A stretch of 28,971 nt of DNA from JAAYBQ01 sp035403465 (GTDB lineage: Bacteria; Spirochaetota; UBA4802; UBA5550). Below are positions 7,758 to 15,547 of the stretch, piece after piece; position 1 is the first letter of the stretch; every line of letters begins with the position of its first letter. The notes beneath the pieces are model-generated. The model searched no databases. It was not told where the DNA came from and worked only from the letters and a program-made list of their open reading frames with translations. The position numbers and the translations under genes were made by a program. The DNA lies in contig DAONFG010000041.1 of the NCBI GenBank assembly GCA_035403465.1, forward strand, positions 1 through 28,971, in the 5' to 3' direction.

Positions 7758-10700
7758 TTATGCCTCTGAGAGTTTTTTGTATCTATGGTTTGTCCATTTA
7801 GCGTTCTCTTCTGCAGCCTTGAACAGCTCGGCAGCTTTATCAGGGAAATCCTTCTTAAGCGAAGTGTAACGCACTTCACCCATGAGGAAATCCTGGAACT
7901 TGCTGAAATCCGGCTCTTTTGAGTCAAGCTGGAACGGATTTTTCCCTTCCGCTTCAAGCCTGGGATCAAACCTGTAGAGGTTCCAGTATCCGCATTCAAC
8001 CGCCATCTTGGCTTCAAGCTGAGATTTACCCATACCCGCTCTGAGTCCATGGTTGATACATGGTGCGTAGGCTATTATCAAAGAAGGTCCGGGATAAGAT
8101 TCAGCCTCCTGAAGCGCTTTAAGGTACTGGGCCTGGTTTGATCCCATTGATACAGAAGCCACGTATGCATACCCGTATGCCATTGCCATCATGCCGAGAT
8201 CCTTTTTCCTGATCTTCTTGCCTGAAGCAGCAAACTTGGCAACCGCGGCAGTCGGGGTAGCCTTTGATGACTGGCCGCCTGTATTTGAATATACCTCGGT
8301 ATCAAGTACAAGAATGTTCACATCCTCGCCCTGGGCAATAACGTGGTCAAGTCCGCCGTACCCGATGTCATACGCCCAGCCGTCACCACCGAAAATCCAT
8401 ATTGATTTCTTTATGATAAACTGTTTCAGCTTAAACATTTCCTTTGCGGAAGGGGCGGAATCCCTTTCAAGTAAAGGAATCATTTTTGCAGCAAGTTCTT
8501 TGGTCTTCTCGGCATTGTTCCTTTGTGCAACCCACTCGTTAAGGAGGGCTTTAAGTTCAGAGGAGCTTCCTTCTGCCTGGTAAACAGCAGCAAGATCGAC
8601 TATCTGCTGCCTCATCTGGCCGACTCCGAGATTCATACCGTATCCGTACTCGGCGTTATCTTCGAAAAGTGAATTCGCCCACGAAGGTCCATTACCTGCT
8701 GCGTTTTTGCAATATGCAGTAGCTGGAGCAGATGCGCTGTAAATTGATGTACAGCCGGTTGCGTTTGCAACCATCATACGCTCACCGAAAAGCTGTGTTA
8801 TAAGTTTTATGTATGGCGTCTCACCGCAGCCTGCACATGCACCGGAGAACTCGAAGAGCGGCTGTGCAAACTGGCTGCCCTTTACGGTGTTCCTGGCCAT
8901 GAGTGTATCTTTATATGTTACCTTTGATGACATGTAATCCCAGTTTTTGTTTTCATCCATCTGCGACTCAAGCGGCTTCATTACAAGCGCCTTCTCTTTT
9001 GCGGGGCAGACCTGTGTGCAGTTTCCGCAGCCCGTACAGTCCAGCGGACTTATCTGTATCTTAAACTTAAGGCCTTCAAGACCTTTACCCTTAGCCTCAA
9101 CAAGTTTGATGCCTGATGGCGCAGCAGAAGCCTCTGTAGAATCAAGGAGGAAAGGCCTGATTACTGCATGCGGACAGACGTATGAACACTGGTTACACTG
9201 GATACAGTTTTCAGGGATCCACTCGGGAACATTAACAGCAATCCCCCTCTTTTCATACGCTGTAAGACCGGCAGGGAATGTTCCGTCCTCTCTTCCGTTA
9301 AACGCGCTTACAGGCAGCAGTTCTCCGTCAAGGTTGTTCATGGGTTCCATGACTTTTGTAACGAATTCGGGTTTACCTGCAGCATGCACTTCGGATTTAC
9401 CCGCAAGTGTTTTCCAGTCTGCCGGTACTTCAATCTTCACAAGCCCGTCTGCACCGCTGTCAACAGCCTTGTTGTTCATGTTTACAATATCGTCGCCTTT
9501 TTTGCCATAGCTCTTCTTGATTGCCTTCTTCATCTCTTCAAGTGCTGTATCATGTGAGATTACTTTGGCCAGCTTAAAGAACGCAGCCTGCATGATTGTA
9601 TTTGTCCTTGTGCCGAGACCAAGTTCCTGTGCAATTTTTGTAGCATTGATAATATAGAAATTGATATCGTTTTTCGCGATCTGCATCTTCATTCTTTCCG
9701 GAAGCCTTGAGATTGTTTCATTTGCGTCCCAGATACTGTTAAGAAGGAATATTCCACCCTTCTTGAGCCCTTTGAGCATATCATATTTGAATATATATGA
9801 TGGAACGTGGCATGCAACAAAGTCCGGCTGTGAAATCAGGTATGTTGACCTGATAGGTTTTTTGCCGAAACGCAGGTGTGATACAGTAACACCGCCGGAT
9901 TTCTTTGAATCGTAGGCAAAATATGCCTGTGAGTAAAGTTCGGTTGTATCACCGATAATTTTGATTGAGTTCTTGTTTGCGCCTACAGTTCCGTCGGAAC
10001 CGAGACCGTAGAACTTCGCCTCTATTGTCCCTTCAGGAACAACGCTGATATCCTCGCCGACCGGCAGGGACTTGAATGTAACGTCATCCACTATACCGAT
10101 GGTAAACCCGTTTTTAGGTTCAGGAAGCTTCAGGTTTTCATAAACTGCAAGTATCTGTGACGGTTTTGTATCCTTGGAACTTAGTCCGTACCTTCCGCCC
10201 ACGATAAGAGGAGCATTCGGTTTCCCGTAGAAGACATCCTTCACATCAAGATATAGAGGTTCGCCGTTTGCGCCCGGTTCTTTTGTCATGTTAAGTACTG
10301 CGATGCGTTTTACTGATTTGGGAAGAACCTTCATCAGGTATTTTTCAGAGAACGGCCTGTAAAGGTGAACATTTATAAGTCCAACCTTTTCGCCCTTTGC
10401 CCTGAGGTAGTCTATTACTTCACGCGTTGTCTCGGTTACAGAACCCATTGCAATGATGATATTCTCCGCGTCAGGCGCACCGTAATATGTAAAGGGATGG
10501 TATTCCCTGCCTGTGATCTTTGTTATCTCCTGCATGTACCCTTCAACGATATCATCCAGTGACTCGTAGAATTTATTGGACGCCTCCCTTGCCTGGAAGA
10601 AGATGTCAGGATTCTGCGCAGTGCCCCTGATGAAGGGATGTTCCGGATTCAGCGCGTTCTTGCGGAACCTGTCGACTGCATCGCGATCGAGCAGTTTACC

Positions 10701-11276
10701 CAGCTCATTAATGTCAATCTCTTCGATCTTCTGAATCTCGTGAGACGTGCGGAATCCGTCGAAAAAGTGAAGGAACGGAACCCTGCTCTTGACAGCAGCG
10801 AGGTGTGCGATTCCTGCCAGGTCCATAACCTCCTGGACACTGCCTGTTGCAAGCATCGCAAAACCTGTCTGGCGAACTGCGTAAATGTCTGAATGATCGC
10901 CGAAGATGGAAAGGGCCTGTGCAGCAAGTGTTCTTGCGGTAACATGAAATACTGCAGGGAGCAGCTCGCCTGCGATTTTATACATGTTGGGTATCATGAG
11001 CAGGAGACCCTGGGAAGCTGTAAATGTTGTTGTCAGCGCACCGCCCTGGAGTGACCCGTGAAGAGCTCCCGCCGCTCCTCCCTCTGACTGCATTTCAGCC
11101 ACCCTGATGACATTACCGAATATATTTCTCTTATCCCTGGACGCCCATTCATCTATAAATTCCGCCATTGGAGATGAAGGCGTAATGGGATAAATTGCGG
11201 CGACCTCTGTAAACGCATATGCCACATGCGCCGCAGCCTGGTTACCGTCCATTGATTTCATTTGCTTTTTTGACAT
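7758..11276 (-). CDS. nifJ: Pyruvate:ferredoxin (flavodoxin) oxidoreductase
   Basis: This single-chain 1172-residue enzyme converts pyruvate, CoA and oxidised ferredoxin to acetyl-CoA, CO2 and reduced ferredoxin in the cytoplasm. Residues 1-40 (MDGNQAAAHVAYAFTE, YPITPSSPMAE) are the pyruvate-binding N-terminal domain. Two [4Fe-4S] motifs follow: CIQCNQCSYVCP near 688 and CTGCGNCTQVCP near 744. The thiamine diphosphate domain starts with CAGCGETPY near 810, includes GGDGWAYDIGYGG near 962 and DTEVYSNTGGQSSK near 992, and ends after CINHGL near 1072. Length is normal for the family, and it lacks a long C-terminal extension. The start has AAGGAGAG five bases upstream. It is transcribed alone, between a promoter at 11478-11505 and the terminator at 7716-7753. 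It indicates anaerobic or fermentative pyruvate metabolism; all expected motifs are present. Confidence 0.97.
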   Translation of the reverse strand: MSKKQMKSMDGNQAAAHVAYAFTEVAAIYPITPSSPMAEFIDEWASRDKRNIFGNVIRVAEMQSEGGAAGALHGSLQGGALTTTFTASQGLLLMIPNMYKIAGELLPAVFHVTARTLAAQALSIFGDHSDIYAVRQTGFAMLATGSVQEVMDLAGIAHLAAVKSRVPFLHFFDGFRTSHEIQKIEEIDINELGKLLDRDAVDRFRKNALNPEHPFIRGTAQNPDIFFQAREASNKFYESLDDIVEGYMQEITKITGREYHPFTYYGAPDAENIIIAMGSVTETTREVIDYLRAKGEKVGLINVHLYRPFSEKYLMKVLPKSVKRIAVLNMTKEPGANGEPLYLDVKDVFYGKPNAPLIVGGRYGLSSKDTKPSQILAVYENLKLPEPKNGFTIGIVDDVTFKSLPVGEDISVVPEGTIEAKFYGLGSDGTVGANKNSIKIIGDTTELYSQAYFAYDSKKSGGVTVSHLRFGKKPIRSTYLISQPDFVACHVPSYIFKYDMLKGLKKGGIFLLNSIWDANETISRLPERMKMQIAKNDINFYIINATKIAQELGLGTRTNTIMQAAFFKLAKVISHDTALEEMKKAIKKSYGKKGDDIVNMNNKAVDSGADGLVKIEVPADWKTLAGKSEVHAAGKPEFVTKVMEPMNNLDGELLPVSAFNGREDGTFPAGLTAYEKRGIAVNVPEWIPENCIQCNQCSYVCPHAVIRPFLLDSTEASAAPSGIKLVEAKGKGLEGLKFKIQISPLDCTGCGNCTQVCPAKEKALVMKPLESQMDENKNWDYMSSKVTYKDTLMARNTVKGSQFAQPLFEFSGACAGCGETPYIKLITQLFGERMMVANATGCTSIYSASAPATAYCKNAAGNGPSWANSLFEDNAEYGYGMNLGVGQMRQQIVDLAAVYQAEGSSSELKALLNEWVAQRNNAEKTKELAAKMIPLLERDSAPSAKEMFKLKQFIIKKSIWIFGGDGWAYDIGYGGLDHVIAQGEDVNILVLDTEVYSNTGGQSSKATPTAAVAKFAASGKKIRKKDLGMMAMAYGYAYVASVSMGSNQAQYLKALQEAESYPGPSLIIAYAPCINHGLRAGMGKSQLEAKMAVECGYWNLYRFDPRLEAEGKNPFQLDSKEPDFSKFQDFLMGEVRYTSLKKDFPDKAAELFKAAEENAKWTNHRYKKLSEA

Positions 11277-11331
11277 AATACTCTCCTTGCTATATATTAA
11301 AAATTTAAAATGTTTTTAAAGCTGATTGTAA

Positions 11332-11375
11332 TTCTGAATGCTTTAACTAAAAGAATAGCTTTATTACATTCAGAA
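11332..11375. repeat. Inverted repeat in the nifJ leader, proximal
   Basis: TTCTGAATG (11332-11340) is the exact reverse complement of CATTCAGAA (11367-11375), with a 26-base AT-rich spacer. It lies about 60-100 bases before the nifJ start, inside the predicted leader RNA. It could be an RNA hairpin or a regulator-binding pair. Confidence 0.5.
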
Positions 11376-11404
11376 GTTTAATAAGAATAAATAATGGTAA
11401 CGTT

Positions 11405-11453
11405 GTTGTTATGATCAGGCATTAAAGCAGGAATAACTGATTTTGATAACAAC
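11405..11453. repeat. Inverted repeat in the nifJ leader, distal
   Basis: GTTGTTATGATCAG (11405-11418) faces CTGATTTTGATAACAAC (11437-11453). The two arms match as CTGAT and ATAACAAC with a small insertion between. It lies just downstream of the predicted nifJ start of transcription, a usual place for an operator or an attenuating structure. Confidence 0.45.
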
Positions 11454-11477
11454 TTCAGATCATAAAAAAATTTCGTA

Positions 11478-11505
11478 AATATAAAATACAACTTAATTGT
11501 GTCAA
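11478..11505 (-). promoter_or_regulatory. Predicted sigma-70 promoter of nifJ
   Basis: On the minus strand a perfect TTGACA (11505-11500) and TATATT (11483-11478, five of six) are 16 bases apart. Transcription would begin near 11471, giving a leader of about 195 bases that contains both inverted repeats. A second TTGACA lies about 30 bases further upstream without a good -10. The remaining DNA up to 11744 shows no gene. Confidence 0.65.
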
Positions 11506-11744
11506 CATTTTTTATTTATGTACAACGTGTCAATGGATAAACTGATTTTTTTATTATTATCACTCCGGGCGGCTTTCAGCTCCCGATATACTGATATGTA
11601 AATTTTATCTTTTACAGCAGACAGTTTTGTTCAGAAAAAGTTTCGGGAAAGAAATTCTTCGATAATATCTCCTATCCGGGTATATTTATTGGTTGTTCAT
11701 ACCGATATTTGTACAAAGAAACATTACAACATAAATGGATATTT

Positions 11745-12548
11745 ATGAAAAAACTTAAGAACACCATTATTGATGCTCCGCAGTATTCGGTTTTCGTTAA
11801 TGATAACAGAAAAATTCTTACGGATATAAACCGCCAGTTTACTGATATAATAACAGAAGTATCTGAAAGGCAGAAATCCCTATCCTCGCTGGTCGATGAA
11901 CTGATAAGGCTTGCTGAAATTTCTGTGACTATTCACCACCAGTACACTGACAGAACCGGGGACGAGGAGATTTATAAACTGAAATCTGTACTCACCGCAC
12001 TGAAGAAACATGCAAAGGCTGATAAAATCCACATACAGACTGCTGAATACCTCGCTAACAGGGTCGATACCCTGATAAACAGCGCATTTGAATCAATTGA
12101 TCCCGAACTACAGAAAAAGAAAGCTGAAACTACCCCATTAACGCCGCATGGATCTGATCTGAAGCATAAATGGCTCACCTTTACAAGGAACGGGTCATGG
12201 TTTATCCTTCCCTATGAAACAGTGAATATAATTGAACCTGATCCGGAGTCGCTGTACGCCCGGGACAGTAACCATTTTATAAAAACTGATGATACTGAAT
12301 ATGAAATTGCGGATATGATGTGTTCCCCTGCGGGTGAGTTCAGGCTCCCTGCATATCTTGTGCGGATCGATGAGGCAGATTTTTATTACGCGTCGGACTT
12401 TAACGGCAGGGAAATATATGCCAGCTCGGACATAGTGAGCCCACTGGTAAAACCTCTTACAGGCCATGCGGAGAGCATATACCTTGGCAGGGTAAGGCTT
12501 TTCGGCGTTAAATACCTCTTCCCTGATATCAAAAAACTGAGAGCGTAG
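11745..12548 (+). CDS. Helical protein with a CheW-like C-terminal domain
   Basis: The protein has 267 residues from ATG 11745; an in-frame TTG at 11709 would add 12, and neither has a good ribosome site. Residues 1-125 look alpha-helical with possible coiled coil. Residues 140-267 read like a divergent CheW/CheA-type SH3 pair: KWLTFTRNGSWFILPYETV near 142, EYEIADMM near 185, RLPAYLVRIDEADFYYASD near 200, and YLGRVRLFGVKYLFPDIKKL near 246, which fits the usual closing segment with its final LDL-like strand. CheW domains link chemoreceptors to CheA, so this may be a signalling or motility adaptor. It stands alone on the plus strand and ends 20 bases inside the 3' end of the convergent YhhN gene at the tail of the flagellar operon. 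The gene is likely real; the domain call is by eye only. Confidence 0.6.
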   Translation: MKKLKNTIIDAPQYSVFVNDNRKILTDINRQFTDIITEVSERQKSLSSLVDELIRLAEISVTIHHQYTDRTGDEEIYKLKSVLTALKKHAKADKIHIQTAEYLANRVDTLINSAFESIDPELQKKKAETTPLTPHGSDLKHKWLTFTRNGSWFILPYETVNIIEPDPESLYARDSNHFIKTDDTEYEIADMMCSPAGEFRLPAYLVRIDEADFYYASDFNGREIYASSDIVSPLVKPLTGHAESIYLGRVRLFGVKYLFPDIKKLRA

Positions 12549-13191
12549 AGGCTGCGATAAGGAACTGTGCCGGAGCATAGAAGAGCCATGTATAGACTGT
12601 GCTGTTCTCTATCTTCCGGACGAAATTATTCACCGAATGCACGTAATCTGAAATCCCGAACAGGACCGCACCAACAGCTGCCATGACAGCACCTTCAGTA
12701 AAACCATTGTTAAGCTGCGCGATCGCAAGAAAAATCATGACAGTTATTGCCGTTACATACACAGCAACAGGTATCGTCATTTTACCTGCGGTGCGGCTGA
12801 GCCTTTTGACATGAAATACCGCTGTCAGCGCGAGAACAACAAGAAGAATTATATTCCATTGCCTGAAACTGTATTTAACAGCAAAAGCGGCAGCATACAG
12901 CACGTGGCATCCCAGGAAAAAAAGCATCCCGGGCTTGAGCAGGTCAGTCTCCTCAACCATAAGCAGCGTATCCCCGGAAAGCGCAAGAAGGAGTGCGCAT
13001 GTTATGAACGAGTTATACGGGGTCAACCCCGCTTCTCCTATGGCGATCATCGGAATAAAAATTACCGCGATAGTCACCAGCGGAGTAAACAGATACTTGA
13101 GTTTCCGTATGCGGCGCAGTGCTACAAACTCACGTATCATAAATACCGCGACAAAAAATAATGACGCTGACCCGAACAGGTGTAATGTCAT
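12529..13191 (-). CDS. YhhN/TMEM86 family membrane protein (possible lysoplasmalogenase)
   Basis: The protein has 220 residues and about seven or eight membrane helices. Family landmarks are present: FTPLVT at 35-40, SGDTLLM at 72-78, FFLGCHVLYAAAF at 91-103, PVAVYV at 141-146, GAVLFGISD at 174-182 and APAQFLIA near the end. Animal TMEM86B and a Legionella homologue cleave the vinyl-ether bond of lysoplasmalogens; many bacterial members are untested. Its ATG overlaps the csrA stop as ATGA and has no strong ribosome site nearby (only a distant AAAGG), so translation is probably coupled to csrA. The 3' end overlaps the convergent CheW-like gene by 20 bases. A lipid enzyme at the end of a flagellar operon is unexpected; plasmalogens would fit an anaerobe, but that is inference. 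Confidence 0.85.
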   Translation of the reverse strand: MTLHLFGSASLFFVAVFMIREFVALRRIRKLKYLFTPLVTIAVIFIPMIAIGEAGLTPYNSFITCALLLALSGDTLLMVEETDLLKPGMLFFLGCHVLYAAAFAVKYSFRQWNIILLVVLALTAVFHVKRLSRTAGKMTIPVAVYVTAITVMIFLAIAQLNNGFTEGAVMAAVGAVLFGISDYVHSVNNFVRKIENSTVYTWLFYAPAQFLIAASTLSVF

Positions 13192-13436
13192 TTTTTATCT
13201 TTATCCTTTTTAAAAAGATCCGAAAGATCTCTCAGTGTTCCAGGATCAAAATCTGAACTGATCGCGGCAATGTTCTCCTGCCTGATCTCCTGGTAGATTT
13301 CTTTTCTGTGAACCGTTACCTTCCTGGGAGCATTAATCCCGAGCTTCACCTGGTCGCCCTTGATGTCGATGACCACGACCTCTATATCATCACCGATCAT
13401 GATGCTTTCATTTAATTTCCTGGCAAGAACAAGCAT
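13188..13436 (-). CDS. csrA: Carbon storage regulator, translational repressor CsrA
   Basis: This 82-residue RNA-binding protein binds GGA motifs in mRNA leaders and blocks translation, classically of flagellin. The N-terminus MLVLARKLNESIMIGDDIEV and the motif APRKVTVHRKEIY, which includes the RNA-contacting Arg near 44, are fully typical. The lysine-rich tail (KKDKDKK) is longer than in the 61-residue E. coli protein. Its start shares one base with the fliW stop (TAATG) and is served by AGGAGG inside the last fliW codons, so the two are translated together. FliW binds and inactivates CsrA when it is not bound to flagellin, so their pairing is functional. The ribosome site contains a GGA core, so autoregulation is possible. 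Confidence 0.97.
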   Translation of the reverse strand: MLVLARKLNESIMIGDDIEVVVIDIKGDQVKLGINAPRKVTVHRKEIYQEIRQENIAAISSDFDPGTLRDLSDLFKKDKDKK

Positions 13437-13900
13437 TATCTGCCTCCTGCCTTTGTTTTTTTCTGTATCTCGTCGATTATCCTGTGCCTGACATTGTGCC
13501 GGTCGCTCAGCGATATAGCCTGCCTGCCGAGTTTTTTTACAGGATTTATTATTACAGGTCCCTGGAGGTTTGCAGTCATGTCGGACGGATTTTCCGGTAT
13601 GGTTACTATTGCCAGGACAAGAAGTTCATCCGGTCCTTCTGCTCCAACTGCATCATAGTCATTCTGCGAAATTACAAGTTCATATTTTTTCATAAAATCT
13701 TCAGGCCTGATTATTACAAATGCGAGGTTTTTTTCATCAAAGGCCTGCATCCATTTAAACGGTGAACCATCGTCGCCTGAATCGAGTATTACAAATTTTT
13801 TAATGAAATCGAACCCGAGAATCCCCTCAGGAAAATCAATAACCTGGGCCTCGTCTACCTCGATCTCTCCGAAGGGTTTTGTGTTTACCTTGATCTTCAA
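13436..13900 (-). CDS. fliW: Flagellar assembly factor FliW
   Basis: This 154-residue protein binds flagellin and CsrA in turn, releasing flagellin translation as filament subunits are exported. Family motifs seen are FGEIEVDEAQVIDFPEGILGF near 10-30, WMQAFDEKNLAFVIIRP near 50-66 and LVLAIVTIPE near 94-103, followed by NLQGPVIIN. The start codon is TTG, with GAGGA about seven bases upstream and no ATG in a better position; a TTG start would keep FliW scarce, which suits a stoichiometric switch (inference). The basic tail KKTKAGGR also encodes the csrA ribosome site. It lies 386 bases after flgL, an unusual gap in this operon, filled with repeats. Confidence 0.96.
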   Translation of the reverse strand: MKIKVNTKPFGEIEVDEAQVIDFPEGILGFDFIKKFVILDSGDDGSPFKWMQAFDEKNLAFVIIRPEDFMKKYELVISQNDYDAVGAEGPDELLVLAIVTIPENPSDMTANLQGPVIINPVKKLGRQAISLSDRHNVRHRIIDEIQKKTKAGGR

Positions 13901-13965
13901 TTTTTATCCTCGCATGAATCTTAAAAATAGAATCGTTTTCAATCTGACGTTTGAAACATTCAAGA

Positions 13966-14010
13966 AGCCTTGAAGGGCCTTTTGTTAAGGGGCTGCGCCC
14001 CTTAACCCCG
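13966..14010. repeat. Palindromic element in the flgL-fliW gap
   Basis: AAGCC (13965-13969) can pair with GGCCTT (13976-13981), and GTTAAGGGGC (13984-13993) pairs perfectly with GCCCCTTAAC (13997-14006) around TGC. The two-hairpin order and the shared GAAGCC..AGGGC..TTTTG framework match the element at 7321-7366, so both are probably copies of one dispersed repeat. It could also weaken transcription between flgL and fliW. Confidence 0.65.
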
Positions 14011-14068
14011 GTAAAATTAAAAGAAAAAATATTCTGCAGCATGTAACAGGTCTGACCCTAAAGTAAAA

Positions 14069-14201
14069 GTCATTGCGAGGCGCATAGCGCAGTGGCAATC
14101 TGTATCGTGTAAATTGCGTTTAAATTCAACAGCTGCAAACTCATGACACAATAACATTTATCAAAACAGATCACCACGTCGACCTTCGGTCTACTCGTGA
14201 C
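14069..14201. repeat. MITE- or REP-like foldback element
   Basis: The left end reads GTCATTGCGAGGCGC and continues through AGTGGCAATCTGT. The right end reads ACAGATCACCACGTCG and ends CTACTCGTGAC, its degenerate reverse complement. The left arm also forms its own hairpin, ATTGC..GCGC-ATA-GCGC..GCAAT (14072-14099). The GTCATTGCGAGG..GGCAATCT core is a repeat type common between genes in many bacteria. There is no transposase; the 14202-14286 remainder shows nothing clear. Confidence 0.7.
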
Positions 14202-14286
14202 ATTTTATGCATACAGGACATCCCGTTAATCCGCGGTTAATTTATCAGCCATAAGATACTGATAATTTACGGATGAGACCTGTTTT

Positions 14287-15546
14287 TTACAGAAAATCCA
14301 TCAGCGTAGGCTTGATTGATTTTGCACCGACCGCGAGCGCATAATTATGAACTGATTCGAGCCACTTGAAATTCATGATAGTTTCAGAATAGTCAATATC
14401 TTCATTCTTTGAAAGCAGTTCTGTAATATTACCCTTTTCATACTCAGCGCGTTTCATAAGCTCTTCAGCCCTGTTATACTTTGCGCCTGTAGCGGTGAGG
14501 TGCCTGAGCACATTATCAAGCGCCATATCGATCAGTCCAAGGTCCCTGCCGCCTACAAGCGACTGGTCACCTCGCACAAGGTCGTCACGAAGCTGGATCA
14601 TCATGTCAAAAACAGACATGCCCCCGATAGATACATTGGGATCAAGGTTGTTGGGCGGCTGCGGAAAGTTCTTGTTAACAAGTCCAAGATCCTGGAGTAC
14701 GGTTCCGCTCCCCTTGTCCTCAAGCCAGATCTGGTGAGGTGTTGTTGTTGCCAGCTTAAGGTTATTTATACCGTCCTTTGACGCTGTAACCGAAAGCCCC
14801 GCGTTATTGATCTTATCGATTATAAGGTCTATATTGTCACCCGCAGAGATTGTTATCTCCTTGCCGTCTATCACTATTACCTGGTTGCTTGCAGCCTTGT
14901 AATCAGTGGAGTCGGTGTTGGATGTGATCACCTGTTCGGTTCCCCAGAACACCTTGTTGCCGGGTATATTCACGCCAAGGTACTCACCCTTGCCCACTTC
15001 ACGCATCTGTTCACCGGTGTTTCCCCTGTACTCTATGCCTATCATGGCATCGCCCTGCCTGCCCGCGGTGAGAGTCATGTATATTGCCACAAAGGGATTC
15101 TGCACCTCTTTTGTTCCGGTCTGGAATCCGCCGAAGATCGACTTGCCTGTCGCACCCTTGGTGTTTGCTATGGAAACAAGTTCCTCAAGGAGCTGGTTTA
15201 TCTCCGTGGCAGCAGCCTCTTTTGTCTCGAAGTTGGAGTATATGCCGTTTGCACCCTGTACTGTAAGCTCCCTGATGCGCTGGAATATACGCAGCGTTGA
15301 CTGCAGCGCGGTGTCCACCTCGTTAAGGCGCGACATTGATTCATTGATGTTGCTGAGGTACTGGTCAATTTCTGTAAGACGGGTGCGGTACATCATCTGG
15401 TTTGTAGCCGCTATGGGATTGTCGCGCGGCATGCGCACATTTTTACCTGTTGCCAGTTTGTTCTGTATATCATCCATCTCGACCTGGTGACGCTGCAGGT
15501 TATACGTCATCGTGTTATTGATCATCTGGTTTGTTACCCTGTACAT
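14287..15546 (-). CDS. flgL: Flagellar hook-filament junction protein FlgL (HAP3)
   Basis: This 419-residue protein forms the second ring joining the hook to the filament; in spirochaetes the filament lies in the periplasm. The flagellin-like N-terminus is clear: RVTNQMINNTMTYNLQRHQ at 3-21, QNKLATGKNVRMPRDNP at 28-44 and RIRELTVQGANG near 89-100. The C-terminal helical segment ends MNFKWLESVHNYALAVGAKSIKPTLMDFL, the usual D0 coiled-coil end. A variable domain lies between. It starts one base after the flgK stop, with GGGGG in the last flgK codons as ribosome site. It is secreted by the flagellar type III system, so it has no cleaved signal peptide. Length is in the upper range for FlgL. Confidence 0.95.
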   Translation of the reverse strand: MYRVTNQMINNTMTYNLQRHQVEMDDIQNKLATGKNVRMPRDNPIAATNQMMYRTRLTEIDQYLSNINESMSRLNEVDTALQSTLRIFQRIRELTVQGANGIYSNFETKEAAATEINQLLEELVSIANTKGATGKSIFGGFQTGTKEVQNPFVAIYMTLTAGRQGDAMIGIEYRGNTGEQMREVGKGEYLGVNIPGNKVFWGTEQVITSNTDSTDYKAASNQVIVIDGKEITISAGDNIDLIIDKINNAGLSVTASKDGINNLKLATTTPHQIWLEDKGSGTVLQDLGLVNKNFPQPPNNLDPNVSIGGMSVFDMMIQLRDDLVRGDQSLVGGRDLGLIDMALDNVLRHLTATGAKYNRAEELMKRAEYEKGNITELLSKNEDIDYSETIMNFKWLESVHNYALAVGAKSIKPTLMDFL

Positions 15547-15547
15547 A

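Noticed and set aside
8947..9510. Plus-strand frame of 187 codons
   Set aside because: Antisense to the ferredoxin-domain region of nifJ; Ser/Pro-rich shadow.
11628..11675. Sigma-28-type promoter (TTCGATAA near 11656) for the CheW-like gene
   Set aside because: No TAAA at the correct distance and only six of eight -10 matches, about 80 bases from the start.
14906..15490. Plus-strand frame of 194 codons
   Set aside because: Antisense to flgL, with Ser/Leu-rich low-complexity translation and no recognisable motif.
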